Assembly (NCBI RefSeq): GCF_000308615.1
Contig: NZ_BAGB01000058.1
Coordinates: forward strand, 54,616-118,615
Direction of reading: 5' to 3'
Origin: Nocardia jiangxiensis NBRC 101359
GTDB taxonomy: Bacteria > Actinomycetota > Actinomycetes > Mycobacteriales > Mycobacteriaceae
Length of the DNA stretch: 64,000 bases
Part shown: piece by piece, positions 43,247-51,330 of the stretch
How the letters are laid out: every line of letters starts with the position of its first letter
Numbering within the stretch: position 1 is the stretch's first letter
Position numbers and translations under genes: made by a program
Notes under the pieces: generated by a model
The model's input: the letters and a program-made list of their open reading frames with translations, nothing else
Databases searched by the model: none
Told to the model about the DNA's origin: nothing

Positions 43247-44056
43247 GTGGACAGGCCGACATGGGCGCCCGACGGCGTCGACATGACGAAGGCGAGCCCG
43301 GCGCGGATGTACGACGCGTTGCTGGGCGGCTCGCACAATTTCGAGATCGATCGCAAGGCCGCGGAGATGGCCAGACAGCTGGTGCCCGATCTGCCGCGAC
43401 TGGCCCTGAGCAATCGGGCCTTCCTGCGGCGGGCGGTCCGGTATCTGTCCGACGCCGGTATCCACCAGTTCCTCGACATCGGCTCGGGCATACCGACCGC
43501 GGGCAATGTGCACGAGGTGGTCCAGGCGATCGATCCGCGCAACCGCGTGCTGTACGTCGACATCGATCCGGTGGCGGTCACGCACGCGCGGACCATCCTG
43601 GTCGGCAACGACCACGCCGACGCTCTGGAAGCCGATCTGCGCAAACCGGCGGATCTGCTGGCACGGGCCGCGGACAGCGGATTGATCGACTTCACCCGAC
43701 CGGTCGGCGTGCTGCTGATCGCGGTACTGCATCTGGTGCAGGATCACGAGGGCCCGCGCGAACTGGTCGGCGAGTTGCGCGCCGCGGTGCCCACCGGCAG
43801 TTATGTGGCGATCTCCCATTTGAGCTCGGCCCAGCGGCCCGGCGACGCGGCCCGGCTCTGTGATCTGTCGGAGAACCAGTCGCACACCGGCATCCGATTC
43901 CGCGACCGCGCGAGCATCACCGCCATGTTCGACGGGTGGGAGATGGTCGAGCCCGGCGTGGTCGAATTACCGCTGTGGCATCCCGAATCCGACCGGGACC
44001 TGCACGAGACGCCGGGGCGCTCGCTCGGTCTGGCGGGTGTGGGCCGTAAGGTCTGA
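43247..44056 (+). CDS. SAM-dependent methyltransferase (DUF574/Methyltransf_19 type)
   Basis: The 269-residue product matches the actinobacterial methyltransferase family marked by ASPARMYDALLGGSHNFEIDRKAAE and by FLDIGSGIPTAGNVHEVVQAIDPRNRVLYVDIDPVAVTHAR, which binds S-adenosylmethionine. Later AVLHLVQDHEGPRELVGELRAAVPTGSYVAISH and the ending SLGLAGVGRKV are also typical. The substrate is unknown for the family. GTG at 43247 with AAGGGG upstream fits the family start; the frame stays open upstream. Confidence 0.88.
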   Translation: MDRPTWAPDGVDMTKASPARMYDALLGGSHNFEIDRKAAEMARQLVPDLPRLALSNRAFLRRAVRYLSDAGIHQFLDIGSGIPTAGNVHEVVQAIDPRNRVLYVDIDPVAVTHARTILVGNDHADALEADLRKPADLLARAADSGLIDFTRPVGVLLIAVLHLVQDHEGPRELVGELRAAVPTGSYVAISHLSSAQRPGDAARLCDLSENQSHTGIRFRDRASITAMFDGWEMVEPGVVELPLWHPESDRDLHETPGRSLGLAGVGRKV

Positions 44057-44085
44057 CCGGGGGCGACTCGGACAGGGGTGTTCAG

Positions 44086-45399
44086 GTGGGTTCGCACGAT
44101 CTGGCGGTGCGTTGGGCGGACGCGCTCGACGGCGTCGTCGCCCCCACGCTGACCCGCACCCAGATCGAGGCGCTGCTGGCCGGACTCTGCGAACAACTGC
44201 TGGCCGCGCTGCGCGGGGACAGTGGCCTGGACTGCGCGCGGATCGCCGCCGCGGCGCTGGTCGCGGCCAACTACCGGGACGAGACGGCGGTCAGCCGCAC
44301 CGTCTCGGTGATCTGCCGGGACATGGTCCGCGCCGCTGTCGGAACGCCCGATCCGCGACGGGACGGGGCGCTGCCCGATCCGGAGCGGGTGCGCGAACGC
44401 GCGATCGACGTGGCCGCGGAATTCGCCGCCGGATTCACCGCGGCCCTGCGCGCGGCGGCCTTGTCCGAACAGGAGACGACCGTGGCCGCGGCGCTGTCGG
44501 CGATGCGGGAGGCCCAAGCGCAGCGGCAGTTGTCGCAGGCGCGGTTCTCGGCCATATTCGCGGGCGCCTCGGTCGGCATCGGCACCATCGACGTGCGCAC
44601 CGGACAGGTGGTGGACGTCAACGCCGCGATGGCCGAAATGTTCGGCGCCCCAGCGGAATCCATCACCGGAATGCAGGTCGCCGACGTGCTCGGGCCGATC
44701 AACATCGGGCCCGCCTACGCGCAGTTCCAGCAACTGCTGGAGGGCGGGATCGACCGTTTCCGGCTGGAGACCGGGTACACCCATCCGAGCGGGCATCGCA
44801 CCGCGATCGACCTGTCCATGTCGGCGGTCCGCGACGAGCAGGGGCAGATACGTTTCCTGATCGGCGTCGCGGTGGACATCACCGAACGCAAGGCGCTGTC
44901 GGATCAGCTGTGGCACGACGCACATCACGACAATCTGACCGGCCTGGCCAACCGGGTGCTGTTCTTCGACCGGCTCGCCCACGCCACGCCGTCGATCGGC
45001 CTGTGCTATCTGGATCTGGACGGCTTCAAGGAGATCAACGACGCCTACGGGCACACCGTCGGCGACCGGGTGTTACAGGCGGTGGCCGAGCGGTTGCGGG
45101 AGGTCGCCGAACCCGGCGGGCTCGCGGCGCGGCTGGGCGGCGACGAATTCATCGTGCTGATCGAGAAATGCCGGGACGACACCGGACTGCAGATCCTGTC
45201 CCGGCGGCTACTGGACGCGCTGTCCGATCCGATAGTCATTGCGGGACATACGATCTCGGTGGGCGCGTCGATCGGGACGGCGCTGGTCGACGAACCTCCC
45301 GCCGCCATCGACGATCTCATGCACACCGTCGATACGGCCATGTACCGCAACAAGTCCGCGCGATCACGTCCGGGGCTGCACACCCGGCGCAAGCGCTGA
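44086..45399 (+). CDS. PAS-GGDEF diguanylate cyclase
   Basis: This 437-residue soluble protein has a helical N-terminal domain (about 1-150), a PAS domain (RFSAIFAGASVGIGTIDVRTGQVVDVNAAMAEMFG to AVDITERKAL) and a GGDEF domain (HDNLTGLANRVLFFDRL, CYLDLDGFKEINDAYGHTVGD, LGGDEFIVL, active site near residue 351). The position of the inhibitory site reads EPGG instead of RxxD, so feedback inhibition is probably absent, unlike the cyclase at 37.6 kb. It starts 29 bases after the methyltransferase gene. Confidence 0.9.
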   Translation: MGSHDLAVRWADALDGVVAPTLTRTQIEALLAGLCEQLLAALRGDSGLDCARIAAAALVAANYRDETAVSRTVSVICRDMVRAAVGTPDPRRDGALPDPERVRERAIDVAAEFAAGFTAALRAAALSEQETTVAAALSAMREAQAQRQLSQARFSAIFAGASVGIGTIDVRTGQVVDVNAAMAEMFGAPAESITGMQVADVLGPINIGPAYAQFQQLLEGGIDRFRLETGYTHPSGHRTAIDLSMSAVRDEQGQIRFLIGVAVDITERKALSDQLWHDAHHDNLTGLANRVLFFDRLAHATPSIGLCYLDLDGFKEINDAYGHTVGDRVLQAVAERLREVAEPGGLAARLGGDEFIVLIEKCRDDTGLQILSRRLLDALSDPIVIAGHTISVGASIGTALVDEPPAAIDDLMHTVDTAMYRNKSARSRPGLHTRRKR

Positions 45400-45477
45400 G
45401 GTCTTCGCCCGCCCGACGATCGGCCCGGCCTACTATTCTGCGATAGCCCGGAGTTGACCGGACGGTGAAGGGATTCG

Positions 45478-46122
45478 ATGATCGCGCTGACCTCGACGGC
45501 CGAGGATGTGCAGCGGGCCGCGGACCTGCTCGGCGTATTCGCCTTCGGGGTTTCCGGTGCGCTGCTGGCGGTCCGCAAGGACTACGACATGGTCGGCATC
45601 GCCGTGCTGGCCTGTGCGACGGCCTTCGGCGGCGGCGTGGTGCGCGATGTGGTGATCGGGGCGGTGCCGCCGGTCGCGCTGACCGATCCGTGGTACCTCG
45701 GCCTGCCGATCCTGGCCGCGGCGATCATCTTCCTGTGGCGGCCGCCGCCCCGGCTGGTCGCGACGCCGCTGGATCTGGCCGATGCGGTCGGCCTGGGCGT
45801 GTTCAGCGTCACCGGCACGGTCGCCGCGTATCAGCACGGGTTGGCCACGGTGCCCGCGGCGCTGCTCGGCGTACTCACCGCGGTCGGCGGCGGACTCATT
45901 CGCGATGTGCTGGCCGGTGTGCAGCCCAGCGTGCTGCGCCCGGATCAGGAGATCTACGCGCTGCCCGCACTGCTCGGCGCGAGTGTGGCCGCGGCACTGC
46001 TGCACTTCGGCGCGCTCACCGCCTGGACCGGTGCGGCGGCGTCGGCGGGCGCGGTCGTCTTCCGGGTGCTGGCCCTGCGCTATCACTGGCACGCGCCGCG
46101 GGCCCGGCGGCGACGGGGCTGA
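45478..46122 (+). CDS. TRIC/UPF0126-type membrane protein
   Basis: A 214-residue protein with seven predicted helices in two similar halves, each with the glycine-rich motif of the TRIC cation-channel family (AFGGGVVRDVVIGAVPP and AVGGGLIRDVLAGVQPS). FAFGVSGALLAVRKDYDMVGI and FSVTGTVAAYQHG begin the halves. Prokaryotic members form potassium-permeable trimers. AAGGGA lies just before the ATG. The gene may follow from the cyclase transcript 78 bases upstream. Confidence 0.88.
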   Translation: MIALTSTAEDVQRAADLLGVFAFGVSGALLAVRKDYDMVGIAVLACATAFGGGVVRDVVIGAVPPVALTDPWYLGLPILAAAIIFLWRPPPRLVATPLDLADAVGLGVFSVTGTVAAYQHGLATVPAALLGVLTAVGGGLIRDVLAGVQPSVLRPDQEIYALPALLGASVAAALLHFGALTAWTGAAASAGAVVFRVLALRYHWHAPRARRRRG

Positions 46123-46134
46123 GCCCGCCGCCGG

Positions 46135-47739
46135 TCACCGGTGCAGCCAGGTGTCGAAGAACTGCAGCCGGGCCGAGGCTTCGAACTTCAGGTCCGACAC
46201 CGCCGCGGACGCCCCGATCGTCTGGGACAGCTCGATCGTGGGGATCCACAGTCCGTTGTCCAGGACCTGCTGCTGCGCCTGGCCGATGAGCTCGGATCGC
46301 GCCGCGGCGTCGGTCGTCTGCAACTCACCGGACAACGTCCGGTCCAGATCCGGAATCGGGCCGCGCACATTGAAATTCTGACCGTCCAGTCCGAAGACGG
46401 TGCGCAGGATGTCACCGTCGGCGCGGGTGGTGTTGTAGTAGAGCGCATCGAAGTCCTTGCGGCTCTGGCGCGCTGCGTACTCCGCGTCGGACGCGGGTTC
46501 CAGGCGCAGGTCCACCCCGACGGTTCGCAGCTGCTGCTGGACCAGTTCGAGGATCGCCTGGTTCCCGGCGAAGGCATGGCTGAACAGCACGCCGAAGGAC
46601 AGCCGCACACCGTCCTTGACCCGGATGCCGTCACTGCCCGGCGCCCAGCCCGCCTTGTCCAGCAGCGACTTCGCGGTATCGGGGGCGTAGCCGAGACGTT
46701 TCGAAAGATCCACGTACTCAGGTGTTTTCGAGGCCAGCGAACTGGTCGCGGTCTTGAACTGCGGCCCCAGCACGGTGTCGACGAGTTCCTTGCGGTTGAT
46801 CGCGGGCAGCAGTGCGGCGCGCACCGCCGGATCGCCCAGCGGACCGCGGGTCAGATTCGGCTGGATACCGAACGGGACACCGGGATTCGGCGTGACGAGC
46901 AACCGACCGCCGGAACCCTCGATCTGCGGGGCGTCCTGCGGCAGTGCATCACTCACCGCGTCGAGCTGACCGGAGGACAGGCTGCCGGTGCGGACCCCGG
47001 ACTCCGGGATCACGGTGAATTCGATCCGGTCCAGATACGCCGCCCCGTGATGGCCGAAAACTGTTGAACCCCAGTTGTATCCGACACGCTTGGCCAACGT
47101 CGCGGAGGCGCCCTGCCGGTATCCGGCGTAGGTGAACGGCCCGCTGCCGATATCGTTGCCCAGGCAGCGTCGATCGGCGGGCTGGGCGGTCGTGGCGTCG
47201 GCGAGAATGCCCAGCTGCGGCGTCGAAGACGCCTGCAGGAACTGCGCATTGGCACGGTCGAAACCGACCTGCGCGGTGAGCGGATCCAGCACGGTGGTCC
47301 CGGTGTACCCGGCCAGATAACTCGCCGCCAGCTGCGCCTTGGCCCCGGTGAGCGTGTGCACGATGGCGTCGAAGTTCTTCTGCACGGACGTCGCGGTCAG
47401 GGCGGTGCCGTCGCTGAAGGTGACCCCGGGTCGCAGATGGAAGGTGAACGTCCTGGCATCCGGGCTCACCTCCCAGCTCTGCGCCAGCCAGGGCGTGATC
47501 GCGCCGGTCTTCGGATCCTGGTCGGTCAGCGAATCCACGATCTGCCGTGTGACATAGAGGGTTTGGTTGGTGCCGGACTGGGCCGGATCCGAGCAGGTCG
47601 ACGCGAGCGACAGGCCGTAGCGCAGGGTTCCGCCGGGTCGCGGCGGTCCGGCGGCGTCACCGGAAGGGGTTCCGGAACCGCAGGCCGCGAGTGTGAGCGT
47701 CGCGGTGAGTGCGCAGAAGGAAGCGAGAAGGCGTTTCAT
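46135..47739 (-). CDS. ABC transporter substrate-binding lipoprotein, peptide/nickel class
   Basis: The 534-residue product starts with a lipoprotein signal, MKRLLASFCALTATLTLAAC (Cys20). It has the SBP_bac_5 fold (GGTLRYGLSLASTCSDPAQ, WLAQSWEVSPDARTFTFHLRPGVTFSDGTALTATSVQKNFDAI, DPAVRAALLPAINRKEL). Such proteins deliver oligopeptides, nickel or opines to an ABC permease. No permease or ATPase genes are near. GGAG precedes the ATG at 47739. It lies 56 bases after the second substrate-binding gene, in the same direction, so the two are probably co-transcribed. Confidence 0.9.
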   Translation of the reverse strand: MKRLLASFCALTATLTLAACGSGTPSGDAAGPPRPGGTLRYGLSLASTCSDPAQSGTNQTLYVTRQIVDSLTDQDPKTGAITPWLAQSWEVSPDARTFTFHLRPGVTFSDGTALTATSVQKNFDAIVHTLTGAKAQLAASYLAGYTGTTVLDPLTAQVGFDRANAQFLQASSTPQLGILADATTAQPADRRCLGNDIGSGPFTYAGYRQGASATLAKRVGYNWGSTVFGHHGAAYLDRIEFTVIPESGVRTGSLSSGQLDAVSDALPQDAPQIEGSGGRLLVTPNPGVPFGIQPNLTRGPLGDPAVRAALLPAINRKELVDTVLGPQFKTATSSLASKTPEYVDLSKRLGYAPDTAKSLLDKAGWAPGSDGIRVKDGVRLSFGVLFSHAFAGNQAILELVQQQLRTVGVDLRLEPASDAEYAARQSRKDFDALYYNTTRADGDILRTVFGLDGQNFNVRGPIPDLDRTLSGELQTTDAAARSELIGQAQQQVLDNGLWIPTIELSQTIGASAAVSDLKFEASARLQFFDTWLHR

Positions 47740-47795
47740 GGTCGATCTCCGGGGAGGCTGTGCTGCGTGGGTCGTCGAGTCGCCGGGGTGCCCGG

Positions 47796-48782
47796 TCACG
47801 GGGCTTTCTTCGGCAGTCCGGGCGGATTGATCCGGCTCTGCTGCACCGCTTCGCCGCCCAGGCCCCAGCGGTCGAGCACCTTGCGGTACAGGCCGTGGTC
47901 GATGGCGTACTGCAACGCCTGGTGCACCGGGCCGATCAGACCGTTGTCCTTCTTGGTGAGCACCGCGATCTCGGCCTGCAACGCATCACCCGCACCGGAG
48001 AAGGTCGAGACGATCTTCGTCTGTCCCGTGGTGGCGACGTGGTAGGCCGCATCCGGATCGGGGCCGAGGAAGCCGTCGAGACGGTGCGAGGCCAGCGCCA
48101 GGTAGTAGTCGGTGGTCTTCTGGTAATAGGCGATCTCGATCTTCGGCAGGCCCTGGGCCACGTTCTGCTGATCCCACTGCACCAGCAGCTGTTCCTGGTT
48201 GGTGCCGCTGCCCACGCCGATCCGCTTGCCCGCCAGCGATTCCCGGTCCTTGTAGGTCCAGTTCGCATCCTTGGGCAGCTCCAGCGCGAGCGTGTCCTTG
48301 CGGTAGGTGGCGAAGTCGTACTTCTCCTTGCGTTCCTCGGTGACGGTCACGTTGGAGATGAACGCGTCCACCGCGCCGGAATCCACGGCGACGAAGTTCT
48401 GCGCCCAATCCGCGGTCCGCACATCGAGTTTCAGCCCGATGACGTCCGCGACCAGCGAAGCGAAGTCCAGTTCCGAGCCGATCACGGTGCGGTCGTCGGT
48501 GGCGTAGAAACGCAGTGGCGCACCGGCATCGGCGGATCCGGTGACGATCAGCGTGCCGCGATCGCGGATCGCGGCGGGCACCTGCGCGGCGATCGAATCC
48601 ACCTTGTCCGCGTGTACCCGGCTCGCCTGCTGCGGCGAGAGATCGTAGGTCTGCCCGTTCACCGAGCGGACCTCGTCACCGGTGCCGTCGCCACCGCCGC
48701 ACGCGCCGGCCACCAGCGCCACGGTGCTGAGCACGGCGGTCAGCACCACGGTGCGCCGCCGAATTCCTGCCTGGACCCTCAT
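47796..48782 (-). CDS. ABC transporter substrate-binding lipoprotein, amino-acid class
   Basis: A 328-residue lipoprotein (lipobox VALVAGAC, Cys28) with the SBP_bac_3 fold: GTLIVTGSADAGAPLRFYATDDRTVIGSELDFASLVADVIGLKLDVR, DAFISNVTVTEERKEKYDFATYRKD, GKRIGVGSGTNQEQLLVQW, TKKDNGLIGPVHQALQYAIDHGLYRKVLDRWG. It should bind a polar amino acid or similar molecule outside the cell. Again no permease is adjacent. It faces the TetR gene at 49083 across a 300-base gap with a palindrome, which makes that TetR a candidate regulator of both binding proteins. Confidence 0.9.
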   Translation of the reverse strand: MRVQAGIRRRTVVLTAVLSTVALVAGACGGGDGTGDEVRSVNGQTYDLSPQQASRVHADKVDSIAAQVPAAIRDRGTLIVTGSADAGAPLRFYATDDRTVIGSELDFASLVADVIGLKLDVRTADWAQNFVAVDSGAVDAFISNVTVTEERKEKYDFATYRKDTLALELPKDANWTYKDRESLAGKRIGVGSGTNQEQLLVQWDQQNVAQGLPKIEIAYYQKTTDYYLALASHRLDGFLGPDPDAAYHVATTGQTKIVSTFSGAGDALQAEIAVLTKKDNGLIGPVHQALQYAIDHGLYRKVLDRWGLGGEAVQQSRINPPGLPKKAP

Positions 48783-49026
48783 CGAATCGCCTTGTCCTCC
48801 ATCGAGCCTGGCGGTTGCACTGTGCCCGCGAGCCGGATCGTCGCGACGTCCGCGAGCCAGGTCTGCACGGTCGCCCCAGCTGGGCAACACCGACGCTAGG
48901 TGCGAACCCGTTGGCGCGTCTGCACTCTCGATCGCCGTGAATCGAACGCTGTTTCCTGCGCGGCAGGTGTGCAGTGCCTTCGGATCGGCTGTGCAGTCGC
49001 CCGAACGCACACCCGAGGAGTCAATC

Positions 49027-49039
49027 GGAGAATTTCTCC
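49027..49039. promoter_or_regulatory. Palindrome upstream of tetR
   Basis: GGAGAA-T-TTCTCC is a perfect inverted repeat 43 bases before the tetR start and about 245 bases from the substrate-binding gene. It fits an autoregulatory TetR operator. The rest of the gap shows no gene. Confidence 0.5.
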
Positions 49040-49082
49040 TCTTATCATTGGAGGCGGCAGTGTGCACCTCACGGGAGGCCCC

Positions 49083-49649
49083 ATGGACGCAACGACGCGG
49101 CCGATGCGCGCCGATGCGCGCCGCAACTACGAGCGCATCCTCGAATGCGCTCGCCAGATGTTCGCCGAACTGGGGACCGAGGCGCCGCTGGACGAGATCG
49201 CCCGCCGCACCGGTGTCGGCCCCGGCACCCTGTACCGGCACTTCCCGAATCGCGCGGCACTCATCGAGGCCGTCTACCGCTCGAGTATCGAGGCGCTCAG
49301 CAGACGCGCGGCGGAATTGCTCGATGCGGACTACACGCCGCTGGAAGCTCTGGACCTGTGGGTGCGCGCGCAGGTCGACTTCGTGATGAACCGGCGCGGC
49401 CTCGCGGTCACCCTCAAGGCCGCCCTGGACCGCGACTCGGACACCTTCATGCTGTGTTCCACGATCGCCACCGAGGCCGCCGCCGCTGTGCTTCGACCCG
49501 CGCAGGAGGCCGGACTCGTTCGCCCGGAACTGGAACCGAAGGACCTGATCCGTCTCGGTCACGGCATCGGAGCAGCCTGCGAACAGACTCCCGAGGCCGC
49601 CGAGCGGCTGCTCACGGTCGTCCTCGCGGGGCTGCGCACATCGCCCTGA
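49083..49649 (+). CDS. TetR-family transcriptional regulator
   Basis: The 188-residue protein has the DNA-binding domain RADARRNYERILECARQMFAELGTEAPLDEIARRTGVGPGTLYRHFPNRAALIEAVYRSS. The ligand domain is of the TetR_C type common in SBT1-like regulators (LVRPELEPKDLIRLGHGIGAACEQ). GGGAGG precedes the ATG at 49083. No partner gene follows, since the next gene is convergent; the divergent substrate-binding pair is the best candidate target. Confidence 0.88.
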   Translation: MDATTRPMRADARRNYERILECARQMFAELGTEAPLDEIARRTGVGPGTLYRHFPNRAALIEAVYRSSIEALSRRAAELLDADYTPLEALDLWVRAQVDFVMNRRGLAVTLKAALDRDSDTFMLCSTIATEAAAAVLRPAQEAGLVRPELEPKDLIRLGHGIGAACEQTPEAAERLLTVVLAGLRTSP

Positions 49650-49713
49650 GCACCGCGTACATCGCCTCGAGCACCGCGACGTCATCCGGGTGGGAGCCCG
49701 GAAACCGGCAACC

Positions 49714-50562
49714 TCAGCCCGCGGCGCCGAGTGCGAGTTCGTAATCGCGACAGCGAGCCGAGAGGGTGAGCCCCGCCGTGGCCAAGGCCGTGCGGACGCG
49801 CTGGTCGTCGTGCTCGAAAACGCGCAGCACCAGGGCCTGTGGCACCTGGTCGTGCAATTCGGTGATGACCGCGCCGACCAATGCGGCCAGACCGCCGGGA
49901 TCCACGTCCTGATAGGTGAACCCCTCCCCTGCATCGATGTACGCCGCGCTGCCGACGACCGAGGTGGCCACGCTGGCTACCGGATCCACCGAACCCGGTG
50001 TCAGCAGGGCGACCACGAGCGCCTCACCGGCCGGTTCGGTGGATTCGGCGAGGGCGTGCAGCACACAGTCGACCGGTTCGGCGAAGCTCAGCGCCATCGG
50101 AGCCCGCCAGGTGCGCGGTTCGGCGGTCCACACGCGGGCGTGTTCACCGACCGCGACCGCGCCGAGCGCGGCGGCCGCACGTCCCTCGGGACCGATGTCG
50201 GTGCCGCGCCACCGCAGCACCCGGTAGCCCAGTGCCCGCGCCTGTCCGGCCGCACCGGCCAGCAGCGCCTTCACGACGGCCTCCTCGGCAGCGGTGGCCG
50301 GTTCGAAATCATAGTGCCCCAACCGAATTCGGCGGGCATATCGCGACACGTAGACAGGTTCGGTCAGAGCCCGCGCATGTTCATCTCCGGTCAGGGCGGC
50401 CCAGCCGAGCAGTTCGCCGTCGCGCCGGGCGGCCAGGATCCCCAGTCGGCCGCGCGCGGGCCCGAGATCCTCGGCGACAGCCAGTCCGGCCGCACCGGCC
50501 AGCTCGTTCGCCAGGCGCAGACCTGTTCCCGGATGCCGATCCCATTCGAGCACCAAGTCCAT
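49714..50562 (-). CDS. GNAT-family acetyltransferase, two-domain
   Basis: A 282-residue protein with a GNAT core in its first half (RLGILAARRDGELLGWAALTGDEHARALTEPVYVSRYARRIRLGHYDFEPATAAEEAVVKALLAGAAGQARALGYRVLRW). The second half is a diverged similar unit (LTPGSVDPVASVATSVVGSAAYIDAGEGFTYQDVDPGGLAALVGAVITELH). Two tandem GNAT-like domains are common in mycolata, with one often inactive. The target is unknown; possible substrates include antibiotics, amines or protein N-termini. No clear ribosome binding site marks the ATG. Confidence 0.72.
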   Translation of the reverse strand: MDLVLEWDRHPGTGLRLANELAGAAGLAVAEDLGPARGRLGILAARRDGELLGWAALTGDEHARALTEPVYVSRYARRIRLGHYDFEPATAAEEAVVKALLAGAAGQARALGYRVLRWRGTDIGPEGRAAAALGAVAVGEHARVWTAEPRTWRAPMALSFAEPVDCVLHALAESTEPAGEALVVALLTPGSVDPVASVATSVVGSAAYIDAGEGFTYQDVDPGGLAALVGAVITELHDQVPQALVLRVFEHDDQRVRTALATAGLTLSARCRDYELALGAAG

Positions 50563-50697
50563 ATCCGCACAGTAGCCACGAAATTTGCTGTTCGATTACC
50601 AGACACGGTGCGCGGCGCTGGTGAGCCCAGTTCGAGTCACATCGTTCTGCTCTATCACGATCCAGACTCGTGTGATACATCGCCAGCTCGAAGTGGT

Positions 50698-50709
50698 GCT
50701 AACGTTAGC
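50698..50709. promoter_or_regulatory. Palindrome upstream of the secreted-protein gene
   Basis: GCTAACGTTAGC is a perfect 12-base palindrome 66 bases before the ATG. It is followed by GTTGCC-AATC-GGTAAC, a second imperfect inverted repeat (50719-50732). A similar GCTA/TAGC element lies in front of the second fadD gene. Confidence 0.45.
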
Positions 50710-50775
50710 GAACCCAAGGTTGCCAATCGGTAACAGGGAATGTAGTTCAGTCGGGCTTCAGCAAGGAGAATTGCG

Positions 50776-51309
50776 ATGACAAGCTCACTGCGACTCGGCC
50801 GCACCCGTACCGCCGCCGCACTCGCGGCAGCCGCTTGCCTCGGCGGGACAGCCCTCGCGAACGCCATACCCCTCACCGTCGATCCGCACCCCAGCGCGGC
50901 CGCCAATCTGGTGACCAACGCGAATTTCCACAGCGGGCTCAGCGGCTGGTCCGGCCACGTCTACCACGCGAACGTCGGCGGCAGCGGCGCCAGCGTGCAC
51001 GACAACGGCTATATCGGCCAGGACGTCCCGGTGACCAACGGGGGGCGGTACACCTATTCGGTGCGGGCCGGTGCGAATCCGGGCGGTTCGGTACTCGCCC
51101 TCGCGCTGGATTCGCGGACCGGCGTGGCGTACGTCAGCCGGTCGGTGACCTCGCCGACCACCGTCGGCCAGACCTTCACCGCGGTCGGCCCGACGGTGTA
51201 CATCGCCTGCCAGGCCACCGGCGCCAGTGCGGGCGGATGGTGCAACGACTTCAGTCTCGTCGCCGCACCCGGAGCGTCCAGCGGGTCGGCAGGCACCGGC
51301 TCGGGCTGA
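50776..51309 (+). CDS. Secreted beta-sandwich protein
   Basis: The 177-residue product has a Sec signal peptide (RTRTAAALAAAACLGGTALANA, cleavage likely after ALA near residue 28). A carbohydrate-binding-module-like jelly roll follows: NLVTNANFHSGLSGWSG, GYIGQDVPVTNGGRYTYSVRAGA, VYIACQATGASAGGWCNDFSL. Two Cys may form a disulfide. It could bind a sugar or lipid of the cell envelope; no catalytic residues are seen. AAGGAG is placed seven bases before the ATG. Monocistronic, convergent with the next gene. Confidence 0.8.
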   Translation: MTSSLRLGRTRTAAALAAAACLGGTALANAIPLTVDPHPSAAANLVTNANFHSGLSGWSGHVYHANVGGSGASVHDNGYIGQDVPVTNGGRYTYSVRAGANPGGSVLALALDSRTGVAYVSRSVTSPTTVGQTFTAVGPTVYIACQATGASAGGWCNDFSLVAAPGASSGSAGTGSG

Positions 51310-51330
51310 GGCCGCGGCGGGCCGAGGCCC

